NCBI GenBank assembly: GCA_027625915.1
Contig: JANTQA010000060.1
Span: 3,658,001 to 3,722,000, forward strand
Source of the DNA: Anaeramoeba flamelloides
Lineage: Eukaryota; Metamonada; Anaeramoebidae
DNA length: 64,000 nt
Direction: 5' to 3'
Positions within the stretch are counted from its first letter, which is position 1. Each line of letters starts with the position of its first letter. Under the pieces are notes generated by a model. That model did no database searches and was not told the DNA's origin. It saw only the letters and a program-made list of their open reading frames with translations. Positions 1 to 11,104 of the stretch are shown piece by piece. The position numbers were made by a program, and so were the translations under genes.

Positions 1-279
1 TTGATCGATCAATAATTGTATGTTAAATTTCAACAAATTTACCAATACATTTTTTGTTCTACTGGTTTCATTATTTTTGAACACACAATACTTTTGATTT
101 TTTTGTTTTATCTTTTTTTCTTTTATTTGGATAAAAATGATTAATTATAAAAACCTTAATACCTGTGTAACTTAAATGTGGTTTTAGATTATTTTTCGAA
201 AAATATACTAAATTGTTTTTTTTTTTCCTATTTTTGATTTTATGAGTTTCGAAATTTTTGGAAGGGGATTTACAACATA

Positions 280-660
280 TTCTATGAGTTTAATTTATCA
301 TCCTTCTCAAAATTATTTTTCAATTTTTAATTCATATTATTTTTTCTAATTTAGTCAAATTAATTTTTACATTTCTTTTGTTAATTTATTTATTTTTTTT
401 CTTTGCTATCTTTTTTATTTTTTTAAAAATAGTAAATATTAAAAAAAAAACGAAAAAAAAAAACAAATAAACCTTAATAAAATTGTGAATTTGTAATTTA
501 TTTTAAAATTCTTACATTTACAATTAAAAAATCTTATTTTCAACAATTTTAATCCTCTAAAGAAATTGAGAAATTTTGCACTCAACATTCCAATTAAAGA
601 GTATCCAAAATTTTTTTTATATTTATTTTTACAAAATTTATGGTTTTTCCAGGTATTTCT
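280..660 (+). repeat. Dispersed repeat family C, copy 1
   Basis: About 380 bp resembling 25530-25890 in the same orientation. Shared landmarks are CTTCTCAAAAT followed by TTTTTCAATTTTTAA, a long T-rich middle, TTTACAATTAAAAAATCTTA, and TTGCACTC near the right end. It is noncoding and degenerate; ends are not precisely defined. Confidence 0.5.
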
Positions 661-1981
661 ATTATGAATCTCAACTTAAATCCGAAATTTTATCATTTCT
701 CTTATTGTGAATCAACTGTAGTTTAGTTGATTCTTTAAAAAAATAAATTTGAATCTTTCATTTTTGGATCCACGTATTTGAGTGAACTGTAGTTTATATT
801 AATACAATCTTAGAGACATGGGTTGCTTAAATCCTCATTGATTTTTATTTTTAAAAACTTTTCTAAAATATAAAGTTACAGAGAATCGATTCCAAATAAA
901 TTAAAATATGCTTTTATCTTGGAAAAAAGCTTTTTTTAACAAACAGTAAAAAAAAAAAAAAAAATATTATGCCATATTATTGTTAACTTAAAAAAAGAAA
1001 CAGTTTCCAGTATAAAATTAACAAATGTGAGTTTTTAAAAGATAATGGAAAATTTTGATCCCTTTATTTTATAATTATTAATATCTCTGGAGTATTGGAA
1101 AAAAGAAGTTTTCTCTTAAGGGAATAATCTCTAATAGATTTTTTGTCCTAAATTTAATAGAGATTGAGAAAATTTTTTGACAATAACTTAGATTTGAACA
1201 CCCCTGTTTATTTTCAATATTATTGATATTTCTAGATAATAAATCTATATTTGAAATTTGCCAAAAGAAAATAATTAAGATTAGCCCCTTAAAAAAAGAA
1301 CAAATTGACAAATCAAATTCAAAGATCTGTATTTTTTATCATACAAGGATCCAAAATTAACTCCAAAAAAATAAAAATTCAACAATATAGAAACCAAATT
1401 TAGAATCAATATAAAGAAAAGGAAAGAAATTCTATTTTGTTCCAAGATAATATGATGAATCTTTAATAAAAATAAAACAAAAATTTTGAATTTTTCCCCA
1501 AAATTGCTTTCACTCAGAATTTTACCAAATAAAAATCTGAAAACCTCATTTTTAACTAGATGTCTTGAATTGACTTTCTTTAAAGTCAATAAATATCTTG
1601 CTAGTAACCAAAATGGTATCTATTGACGAAAAAAATACAGATGGTCCTTAAATGATCAAATAAACCAAGAATAAACAATAATGAAATCTCTTTTTGATTT
1701 CTGAAAGTCCGACTATTAAATAAGAAATTCTCAAAAATGAAGGATCAAATTTAAAAATTTTTTCTTAAAAAATAGTGTAAATTTTTGAGAATTTTCTTCA
1801 GCAAAATATCCAAAATTTGTAAAAAAACTGTTGACAAATTTGATCCCCTTTTTAAACTTTACTTAAAATAAATCAAGGAAATAAGATTCATAATTGAGAT
1901 GAATATAGGTATGTTATTGGATAGTGAATAAGATGTTACATTGGGATAAGAAGAACAAAACATCTAGAATATTAATACAGA

Positions 1982-2153
1982 AGTTCGACTTTTAAGACAC
2001 AAATTTTCAAGGGAAATTAAGGCTAAAAAATAATACCAAATTAAGGTACACAATTCAAATTCTAGTAAAATAATTTGTAAAAAATGAAATTTCAAATTTT
2101 GTGCTTTAATTTGAGATTTTTTTGTGCCTTAAATTTTCTTGAAAGTTTCTGAC
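1982..2153 (+). repeat. MITE-like element, family F, copy 1
   Basis: About 170 bp with imperfect terminal inverted repeats of about 50 bp: the left end reads CGACTTTTAAGACACAAA and the right end is the complement of roughly GTCAGAAACTTTCAAG, then AAAATTTAAGGCACAAAAAA. No coding capacity. The same structure recurs at 36052-36238. Confidence 0.6.
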
Positions 2154-2512
2154 TAAAGAACTCATTGTATTAAACATGGCTTTTTCGTACAGAAATTGGT
2201 TTTTTAAGATCATGCCACTTTGGAAGATAATTTTTATACATTATAAATCTATAGGAAAACACAACAAGTTTTATTAAAAAGGAAACTAAGGTAACCATTC
2301 TTTTAATTATTATGTTGATAATTATCCAGTAAATCTTGAAATTGCAAAATTGAAAAAAATAGTCAACTTTTTCTATATGTTAATTATTAGATAATGTCAA
2401 AACTTTTATTTTGGCTTCCACTTTGAGAAGGGGCAAAAGTTATTAAACAAAAAATTTCCAAAATCAATGAGTCATTTTTTTGCTTTGGATTTTGATCAAA
2501 TTCCTTTCCACC

Positions 2513-3361
2513 ATGATTTCACATCTTCTGTTCCGTTCAAACACTTTTCAACAAAAGCCAAACCATGTACTTTTAAAGTCCTACTCCTCTCAATTAGATC
2601 TCAAATATATCAAAGGCATCATTAAGAATGAAATCGCAAGCTATAAGTCACCAATAGGGGATGACCTTTACCGAGAACCATTAGTAGCTGTTGCTTCCAG
2701 CCACGATCCATTATTTTTCAAATTAAAAAAAATTGTACACGACAAACACCTGATGCCGAACGACATTGTACCACACGCAAAATCTGTGATCTCCTTTTTT
2801 CTTCCATTTAGCAAAAAGGTTAACAAAAGCAACAAAGCCGACAAAATACTCCCAAGCGAACTCTGGCTCAAAATGTATACAGAAACAAACCATTTACGAG
2901 AAATCATCGGGATCAGAGTTGCGCAGATACTTGAAGCGCATAATTACCGATCGTCAACGATTACTAGAAAACAGACCTTTGACGAATCTACTTTAACATC
3001 TCAGTGGTCGCATAAGCACGTCGCCTACATCGCCGGCCTTGGCACATTTGGCAAAAACCATCAAATAATCACAAAATCTGGTTGCGTTGGAAGGCTACAA
3101 AGCGTCATCACCACGCTTGAACTGAAGCCCACTAAAAGGCCCGACCACGAATATTGTCTTGCGAAATCCGGTAAAGAATGCACCACCTGTATAAGGGCTT
3201 GTCCAAATTCGTTATTAAATACTAGTGAGTTTGATAAGTTTGCTTGCTATAACAGACTCAGAAAAAACAAACTTTATTTTGAAAAAAAGGGAAATCTACC
3301 AAAACTAGTTTGTGGGAAGTGCTCAACAAACTTGCCCTGTAGTTTAAAAAATCCAATTTAA
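2513..3361 (+). CDS. QueG-like (COG1600) 4Fe-4S protein with organelle-type leader
   Basis: A 282-residue intronless protein. I use the ATG at 2513; the frame is open 33 bases further upstream but has no earlier ATG. Residues about 100-200 carry the epoxyqueuosine-reductase-like signature AGLGTFGKN followed by a conserved T/L stretch. The C-terminal third has a ferredoxin-type cluster, CTTCIRACP, then a second cysteine group CGKCSTNLPC. This second group differs from the CDxCQxVCPWN of true QueG, so the protein is better placed among the QueG-like Fe-S proteins of anaerobic bacteria than called a queuosine enzyme; its substrate is unknown. The first 27 residues (MISHLLFRSNTFQQKPNH, then LLKSYSSQ) lack acidic residues, are Ser/Arg/Lys-rich and resemble a mitochondrial-type presequence, so import into a mitochondrion-related organelle is plausible. 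Base composition is clearly richer in G+C than the flanks, which with the prokaryotic family suggests lateral transfer (inference). Confidence 0.85.
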   Translation: MISHLLFRSNTFQQKPNHVLLKSYSSQLDLKYIKGIIKNEIASYKSPIGDDLYREPLVAVASSHDPLFFKLKKIVHDKHLMPNDIVPHAKSVISFFLPFSKKVNKSNKADKILPSELWLKMYTETNHLREIIGIRVAQILEAHNYRSSTITRKQTFDESTLTSQWSHKHVAYIAGLGTFGKNHQIITKSGCVGRLQSVITTLELKPTKRPDHEYCLAKSGKECTTCIRACPNSLLNTSEFDKFACYNRLRKNKLYFEKKGNLPKLVCGKCSTNLPCSLKNPI

Positions 3362-6300
3362 AGAATGGATATATATATCATGGCTAATTATGGTAAGGAA
3401 CCTAATAAGCCAAAGGAACAAAGGGGAAAAAAAAATAAACAAAATAAATTAAGGGGTACTTCTAAACGAATTCTTTAGATGCCTTACAAATACTACCCTT
3501 TCATTTTGGCAAAGGTTTGGACGATCTTTTATTCAAAGATTAAAATAAATTATTTGTGAAATAATAGACTTTTTTTGGATATTTTTTAAATGTTCAATAA
3601 TACTGTCAAGGGAGTAGACATTTTTGAAAATATAATGAAATTTTTTCAAGATCTTGAAAATTTTTTTTTCTGTAATTTGTGTTTCGACTTATGGAAGGGA
3701 TGAGTTAGCCTCATTTAAACAATTTATTGATTTGAGTCTCTTTTTTGAAATTCAAAATTTACATGTTTACAATATAAAACGAAAAAAAGTAATCTATTAT
3801 TTTGTTTAAGAATTAAGTTAATTCTTGAAAATGGGAAAACATATTTTTCGTTTTATTTTAGCAAGTATTGATTTCGAAAGCAAATTTTTTATTTGTTTTC
3901 TTTTTCTTTGATTAATATTTCAATTCAAATCTCAGCCAATAAAACTAAATGAAGTATAGGTGATTCATTAAATGAATATTCGGTAGAAGATTAACTACAG
4001 TTTATCAATTAAATTGAGATCTATTATGCAAAAAAATTTTTTTCTTTAAGATTTTAAAAAAGTTGTTTTCGGGTTTTCAAAAAATTGAAAAAAAATTGCA
4101 AAATTTTTTTAACAAATTGTTTGATCTTATTCACAAGAATCTTTATAACAATTCAATTCATTTTTGGCAGAAAAAAAATGATTTTGAATTTTGAGGATAA
4201 AATTAACTAATTCCCAAATATCTTCAAGAAAATTTTTTTTGAAAAATTGAATTTTGTCTTAAAACAAAAACAAAATTTCTAAGTAAAATTTTTAAATGAC
4301 TTTAAAACTTTGATTATTATAACTACTATTCTTAAAAAAATGCAAATATTTTACAATCCGTTAAATATATCAATTTTTTTGGTTAACCAAAAGTTTTATC
4401 TCAAAATTGAAAAAAAATCTTTATATTAATATTACTGGTAACAAAGAAATTTTTTAGTATAATAATGATCAAAATTGCAATAAACGGGGTAAAAAATAGA
4501 TAAATTGCGAGAAAAAAAAGAATTTATAGGTTTTCTTTTTCAGAAAAAATGGAAAAAAAAAATTGATCTCACTAAATTAATTTTCTTTTATGGCTTTCTT
4601 AGTTGATCAGAATGTTTTGACACTTGGGATCTACAAAATTTATAAGTAGAGAATACCACCAATAACATATTTTAAAATTTTTCCTTGTTGTCCTAGAAGA
4701 CTAGTCCCTTAATTTCAAAATAAAAGAAACAAAAATTTCTTCCCTTCAAAAAAAAAAAACTCATAATTATGCTCTTATTTTATAAAAAAAAATGAAATCT
4801 TATTGAGATCTACATAACAAGAATAACACAAAAATTTTAGTCACTTTTTTTACTTCACAACACTTGGGGTTTTAAAATTTTTCCAAATTTTGAAAGGAAT
4901 TACAAGATCAAAATGAAACAACTTTCAATTTAAAAAGTTTTTAAATTTAAAAGTTTTAAAAGCTGTAATTTAAATTAACTTTTCACTTTTTGGTTGTTCA
5001 TAAAAAGAGTTTCAGGTTATTGAAAGTGAACAAATATTTTTCTTTTTGATAACTCTTAAAAATTTCAATTTAATTCCAAAATGTTATCTTTTGTATAATT
5101 ATTATTTTTTTGCCTTTTTTTTGGTTGATAAAAGTTTGTATCAAGTATTTGAAATTTGAAAAAATATGAAAGAATAGCAAAGACCGAAATTTTGCAGATT
5201 GCCAGTATGAAAGTTCCAAAAAGTTTTGAAAGTATTTGTATGAATTGTGCTATTCTTGTCCTGTATAGATTTTTTTTTTTAAACTTGTGTTTTTTGGGTT
5301 TATGAAATTGATGAGTTTGTCTCATTTAAGGGACTAGTCTCGATTATTATTTTTTTTTTTATTTTCTAAATAAATTTTCCTTTTCTAGAAATATGTTTAA
5401 TTTTGAAAATAAACAGTGGTTATCAAATCCAAGTAATTGGCAAAAAATTTTCTCAAACTCTAATAAATTTAGGTGATTTAATTTAATAGAGATTAGTACC
5501 TTAAACAATTTATTAATTCAAGTTGATTTTTTGAAATCAAAATTTTTCGTTCAAACCCAGTTCTTTTAGGTGAGCAACAACCTTAAACCAACATTTTCAG
5601 GTTTTTCTTAATTTTCAATAGGATCAGAAAATGTTGATTTCTGACTTTTCAATCTTACTCTGAACTTCTCGACAATTAAAAGTAAAATTGTGTATTAAAT
5701 CAAGAAAACAAATAATAACAAGTGTTTTGTTTCATTTTTCATTGTTAAAAAATTTATTTGAAAGTATTCTGATCAAATACAAATGTACTCTTAACGATCG
5801 CAAATAAAAAATATCTAATAAACAATCTTCAGATCTATTATTTTTTGTTTACCTTATTGAGAAATATTTTGGAATATAAACTTATGTAATTAAACCTGGG
5901 TTGTACCAAGAAAAGAATCAAAAGAAATAAGGTATTCCCAAAAAAGCAGTACATTTTTTTTTACATTTCATAAAAAATCATCATTGTTAGTGATGATATC
6001 CATGAATTGACAATAGAAAATTAAGTTTAATATTAAAACCGAATAAATCAATGACTATGTTATTTATTTCGAAATATGTTACTTGAAATATTTCCCAAAA
6101 ATGAAAAAAAAAATAGCACTTTTTTGGTGAAAACAAGCTACGACCAATTTCGATAAAAAACTGGAAATATGTAAAGGGTAAAAATTATATTTTAAATAAT
6201 AAAATGCATTTATATATTTTCAATTCTATTTGAAAATTTGTTGAGATTAATCAAGCTATGGAAAACGTTTTTTCGATCAAAAAGATAATAATAAAAACTA

Positions 6301-8785
6301 ATTTTCACTTCTAAAAAATATCAGATAAAATCGAGATCAAAAATTTTAATATCTTTTATTTATGTAATACAATATTAAGAAACGAATTAAATTGTTATCA
6401 AGAATTAATAAATGGTAATTTAATGATTTTGGATGTTTAAATATTTTTTTGATGATTGTGTTTAAAAGAGATATTTTAAAATAAAATTGCCTCGCTTTAT
6501 TGGAAATAGCTTAGAATTAAAATTATACAATGCACTTGGTAATTCACAGTATCAGAGTGGCCTTTTTAGTTGTATTTAATACGGTAATCCTTTGAGGGTC
6601 AATGATTATTTATTAATTAATAATAATAATCTATGTGAATGTTTGATCAAATTGTCAACCAAATCTAAACAAAGGAAAATAGTCTTTATATTTTAATCTG
6701 ATGATTGGTTTTAATTTATTTTCTTTTTTTTCTGTTTTTCTTTTTGATTTCTTTTTGTTTTTTGATATTTTTCGTTTTTTTTTTGATATTTTTTTTTTGA
6801 AAAAGATGATGTGGAAAAAAAAAAAGATCTTCGAAAAGACACACAATCACTATGAAAATTGAGAGTATATAATTTCTTTTAAAATCCAGATAATTATTAG
6901 TAAAAAAACTTCTTGTTAACATTTTTCTGTGAAATTTCAGTAATAAAAAATATGTAATGCTCATTTCAAAAATTATGAATCATTTTTTTTTGGGTTTTTG
7001 GTTGTATTTTTTTTTAATTTTTAAAATATCGGGTTTTTATATATTTATAATGATTTAAAATTGAAATCACAAAAAGATTTTATTATTTGTTGTTCTTAGA
7101 TACTAAAGGGTATTGTTTTATTACAATTTATTATTTCAGGTGAGTGACAGTTTCTGAAATGGTGTTTAGTAGCAATATCAAAAAACTATTGAGATAAGTG
7201 TAATTTATTTTGTTGGAAAATTCATGATAATTTTTGATTAATAAATATTTTTTATCCAAACCTTTAAAAATCCTAAAAAGTAATACTTTAACTTTTATTT
7301 AATTATTATTCTTTTAACTCGTTTTTTATTGGTTCAGATATAATATTTCAGTTCCTATTGAGAATGAAATACAAATATTCCTTAACAAACAGAACAAATT
7401 ATTTTTATTTTCCACAATTCCTTCGTTTTACATTTTTCGTAACACATTTTTCCATTTTCAATTGTTATTGAAAGCAAAATCTAAAATAACTCTCAAATAA
7501 TATCCCGAATCAATCGATAATCAATGAAAAACATCGAAAAGTCTTACAAAAATATTGACTTCTTTTTCATCCTAACTAGAGAATAAAAAAAAAAAAAAAA
7601 AAATATACCGAAATAGTCTTAAGATTTACAATCCCTGGAATATAAAAAAAAAAATATCTTTTCTCAGATGTGAAAACGACTTATTATTATAAATCTTTGT
7701 TAATCGATCTTTAATGTTAGGAATATTTAAATAGTGGTTCGAAAAGGAAATTTTTGTCAATTTATTTTAGTTTTACCGAAATTCGATTATAAGACTGTAA
7801 GATTAATAGACTGATTTGTTGGAAATTAAGTTAAAAAAAAAAATGTGTCTTTTAATTAAAATTTTTCATTTGGTTTGGTTTTATTTGGAGCTTTTTAAAA
7901 AAATTATATTTTTTTTTTTTTGGGTTAATTGAGTAAAAGGGTAATAAAATCTTTCTATTTAAAACCCAAAAATCTAAAACCATTATTACTTAGCTTCCAA
8001 TATATTCACCTAACACTCTTCAAGCCAGATTTCGGAAAAAAAAAAAAAAATAAATTTCCAAAGACTGCCTTTTCGAACCATTCTTAAAACCCATACCAAG
8101 TCAAAGATCGATCAGCTAATAACCAAAATAATAAGTTGTCACATCTGACTCAAGATAATCTTTTTTTCAAATTCCAGGGATTGTAAACCTTAAAAGATCT
8201 CTCATTTACTATCTTTGCAATTTTAAAATTTTGTGGATTTTCTTCGAACTGAGTTGTTATCAGTGTTAAGAGGGTAAATAATGCTTTTGAAATACTTTGA
8301 AAGCAATTTTAAAATTTCATAACTTTTTAAGGGTTATTGGAGCTTATTCAACAAAACTATTTATAGTTTTTGAAATCTTGATTTGTAATTTCATCTTCGA
8401 AAATTACGTTTTTTCTTTTTATTGGGCGAAAGAGAAAATCGTTTATTTTTTTGGTTTTATCCCATTACTTTTGCAATGATCAGTGACTGTGAATTCGTTT
8501 TTGAATAAATTATTCACCAATTCGTTTTGAATTGTTTTGAATCCACTTTTGTATAAAGTGTTTGAAAAAATCTTTTAGAAGATAATAGAAAATTTAAGAG
8601 ATACGATCAAAAATACAAAAAAAAAAAAAAAAAAAAAAAGCAAAGTTTCAAACAAAAACAAAAAAAAATATTTTAAAAACCATCAAGTATGTATTAGTTT
8701 CACCTTGATGTGATCTATATTGAATTTATTATATGAATAAGGTTTGTATAGTTGATCGAAGAAAAAATCATAAAAGATTTCTTGT
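3362..8785. other. 5.4 kb gene-free AT-rich interval
   Basis: Between the QueG-like gene and eL36. It holds the family A element at 5929-6513 and related degenerate segments around 3690-3780 and 5290-5560 (shared GATGAGTT...CTCATTTAA and TTTATTxATT...TTTTTTGAAATC). Long A and T runs are frequent. The small plus-strand frame at 8297-8479 has no recognisable domain and no support. Confidence 0.6.
5929..6513 (+). repeat. TIR element, family A, copy 1
   Basis: About 585 bp ending in TAAGGTATTCCCAAAAAAGC on the left and the complement TAAGCTATTTCCA on the right, both beginning with TA. No ORF of a transposase. Similar over its whole length to 41635-42224 and, inverted, to 36804-37385. The TA at both ends suggests a nonautonomous element mobilised by a TA-targeting (Tc1/mariner-like) transposase; that part is inference. 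Confidence 0.7.
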
Positions 8786-9203
8786 TTATTTTTCTAAAGA
8801 TTGTGTCTTCATTTGTTGTACGATTTTAGCAAGTTCGTCTCTTTTCTTTCTTGCTCTTTTTTGTGTACCGAGCCTTCTTTTACAAAATCTAAGTGCACGT
8901 TTTTCGTAACCAAGCTTAAGCATTTCAATTGCTCTCTTTTCATATGGAGAAAACCCTGCGACTTCACGGATCAAGTTTCTGACAAAGATCCTTTTTGTTC
9001 TTTTTCTCTTTTGATTGGAAAGTTTGCAATAAATTTTTTTTTTTTTATTTTTTTTATTTTTGTTATTGTTTGTGTTTTTGTTTTCAATTGAAAAAAAAGA
9101 ATGAGGAACGGAAATAAAAAAAAGGGGGGAAACATGGGTTGTGTGTATTACGTACAAAATTTTTGTTTATCTTTTTTTTTCTTTTTTGGGTTTTTGGTGG
9201 CAT
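8786..9203 (-). CDS. RPL36: Ribosomal protein eL36 (RPL36), two exons
   Basis: Large-subunit cytosolic ribosomal protein. Exon 2 (9007 down to 8786) encodes the unmistakable eL36 core: FVRNLIREVAGFSPYEKRA, then the KRALRF and KRRLGTQKRARKKRDEL stretches. Exon 1 is read as 9203-9156, beginning MPPKTQKRKKK; it ends at GTACGT, and the 148-bp intron ends in AAAAG, both in phase 0, giving 89 residues. eL36 is usually 95-105 residues and carries a GLNKGH motif near the N-terminus; that motif is missing in this model. Either the N-terminus is truly shortened and replaced by a Lys/Arg-rich leader, or a small internal exon was missed. The family call is secure; the first exon is less so. Confidence 0.85.
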
Positions 9204-11104
9204 TTTTGATTGAATTTTAATAAAGTAAAAATATAAAAATGAAAAGTTTCGATATTTCATTATTATGATCAAGAGGAATACTGACAAATTTGAATCAAGG
9301 AATTAACCTCTTTACTTGATTTTTTAATTTGTTCCACTCATTTTACAATTAACAGTATTGTTAAAATGTGTTTCTTATCTAAAATAAACACACTCTTGGA
9401 AACTTTTTTAACCTTTGAGTTGAAATCGAGAACTTGATTTATTAAATACCAATAAACTTAATGAATTTTCCAATTTTCTTGGACAGAACTCTTTGAAAAG
9501 TTAATTTTTCTATTAATTAACAAAAAAAAAATTGAACGAAAATTTGTTTATGATTTTAAATTAATTGAATTCTTACACAGACTATTCCGATGTCAAAACA
9601 ACCAAAAGTCTCAGTTTTGAGATAAAAGTCTCTTCTAAACCTTGGTTTGTCTCTTTTTTAATCAACAAATATCCTAGATACCAATAAATTGTATAAAGTT
9701 TTACAAAGCGTCCTGATAACATATGGAATAATTTTTGAATACAAATACCCTACAGAGAATACAAAATTAAAATATCTGTTGAAACTGTCTATAACTCATC
9801 TCTAAAATCAACTGGTGTTTGAATATTATTGGAAAAACTATATATCTCCCACAATATTGTATTTTTTTTTTACGATATATTTTTTTATTATAAAAGATGT
9901 AAACATACTGTACAAAGCTACCATGAATTTTTTTTCAATTTCAAAATTTGATGTTGATATAGATTTTTAAAAAGTTGAAACTGAGTATAAGAAAAGTCTT
10001 ATTGGAAATAAAATTTTAAAATTCACTTAATATTTATAAATTGTTTTTTGAGATTCAATAAATAAATTTTCAGAACCCAAAATGTCTCTAAACATCAAAA
10101 AATTCTTTTAGAAACTGTATAAAATTTACTAAAAAAATATATTTTTTTCCGTTTTATCACAAGAAAATTTTGAAAATAAAATCATTAATTAAAAAAAAAG
10201 TTTTTTTCCATATAACATTTCTTAATCTCATATTCAATTCCTTCAATTTAAAACAAATTGTTTCCTAAAAGTATAGAATCAATTTAATTTGGTTTAATCT
10301 GATTTTGTAGTTATATTGTAACCCTTTAAATTTTACAAAGTAAGAATTTTGTAATTTTCTTACGAAAATAATAACTCATTTGAAAATAGAAAAAAATGAA
10401 AAAAAAAAAATCACCAAGATCTCAAAAAACGTCAAAGAACACTTCAAAACTAACAAAGTTGTTTTCAAAATTATATATTCTAACAATTCTAATTGGAAAT
10501 CAGGTGACGCTCTTTAATGCTTTTAACTAAAAATGTACTCTTTTTTGATTGTTGATTTTTGGAGATCGATTGTGTTTCACATGTTGGATAGTTTCTGATT
10601 GGTATTAGACACTCATTAAAATTTACAAAAAATTTTTTAATCAATTTCAGAAAATTATTTTTAACCGTAATGACTCTCGGCCCTTAAGCTTTAAAATTGG
10701 GAAGAAAGAAAACGGGGTTAGTTTTTTATAAAAAAAAATAATTTTTATTTTTATTGAAAAGGAAGTGTAAATTACACTCTAGATGTCTCTTGTACTTAAA
10801 TTCCCTTTTGAAAATTTAATCGTAAAATCTATAATTTTACGATTATCCATTAATAAAAATAATTTCAAACTCTCTTGGTTCAAAATTATTTCATTAAAGT
10901 TGAATTCTTTTAATTTGTTGAGAAAAATATTAAAAAATAATTTTTTTTTTAGTGTAATTTTTATAAAAAATATTTAAAAATAGAAAAACTTGAGGTTTTT
11001 AAAAAAAGGTAAAATAAATCGGCACCTTTTTTGTTCACAAATAATAATAATAAAAATCAAGATTATATTGTATGACTAATAATAACTAATACATTGATTA
11101 AAAT
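9204..11104. other. Gene-free interval between eL36 and the ten-exon gene
   Basis: Upstream of eL36 and just past the 3' end of the ten-exon gene. It holds the family D repeat at 10245-10690. No other gene was recognised; the frame at 10783-10977 looks like chance. Confidence 0.55.
10245..10690 (-). repeat. Dispersed repeat family D, copy 1
   Basis: About 445 bp; its reverse complement matches 20706-21160 (shared CAGAAAATTATTTTTAACCG, TTTTTTGAGAT, ATAATAACTCATTTGA and the AATTTAATTxGxTTTAATCT segment). Noncoding; no clear terminal inverted repeats. Confidence 0.65.

Larger units (their letters stand above)
1..2512. other. Gene-free AT-rich DNA with dispersed repeats
   Basis: No supported gene. 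The first 60 bases resemble 45001-45060. Members of two dispersed families lie at 280-660 and 1982-2153 (entered separately). Short open frames on the minus strand near 1078-1589 have no recognisable domain and a composition matching the noncoding background. Confidence 0.6.

Noticed and set aside
6655-6964. Lys-rich minus-strand frames
   Set aside because: Low-complexity A/T-rich sequence with no domain and no splice context.
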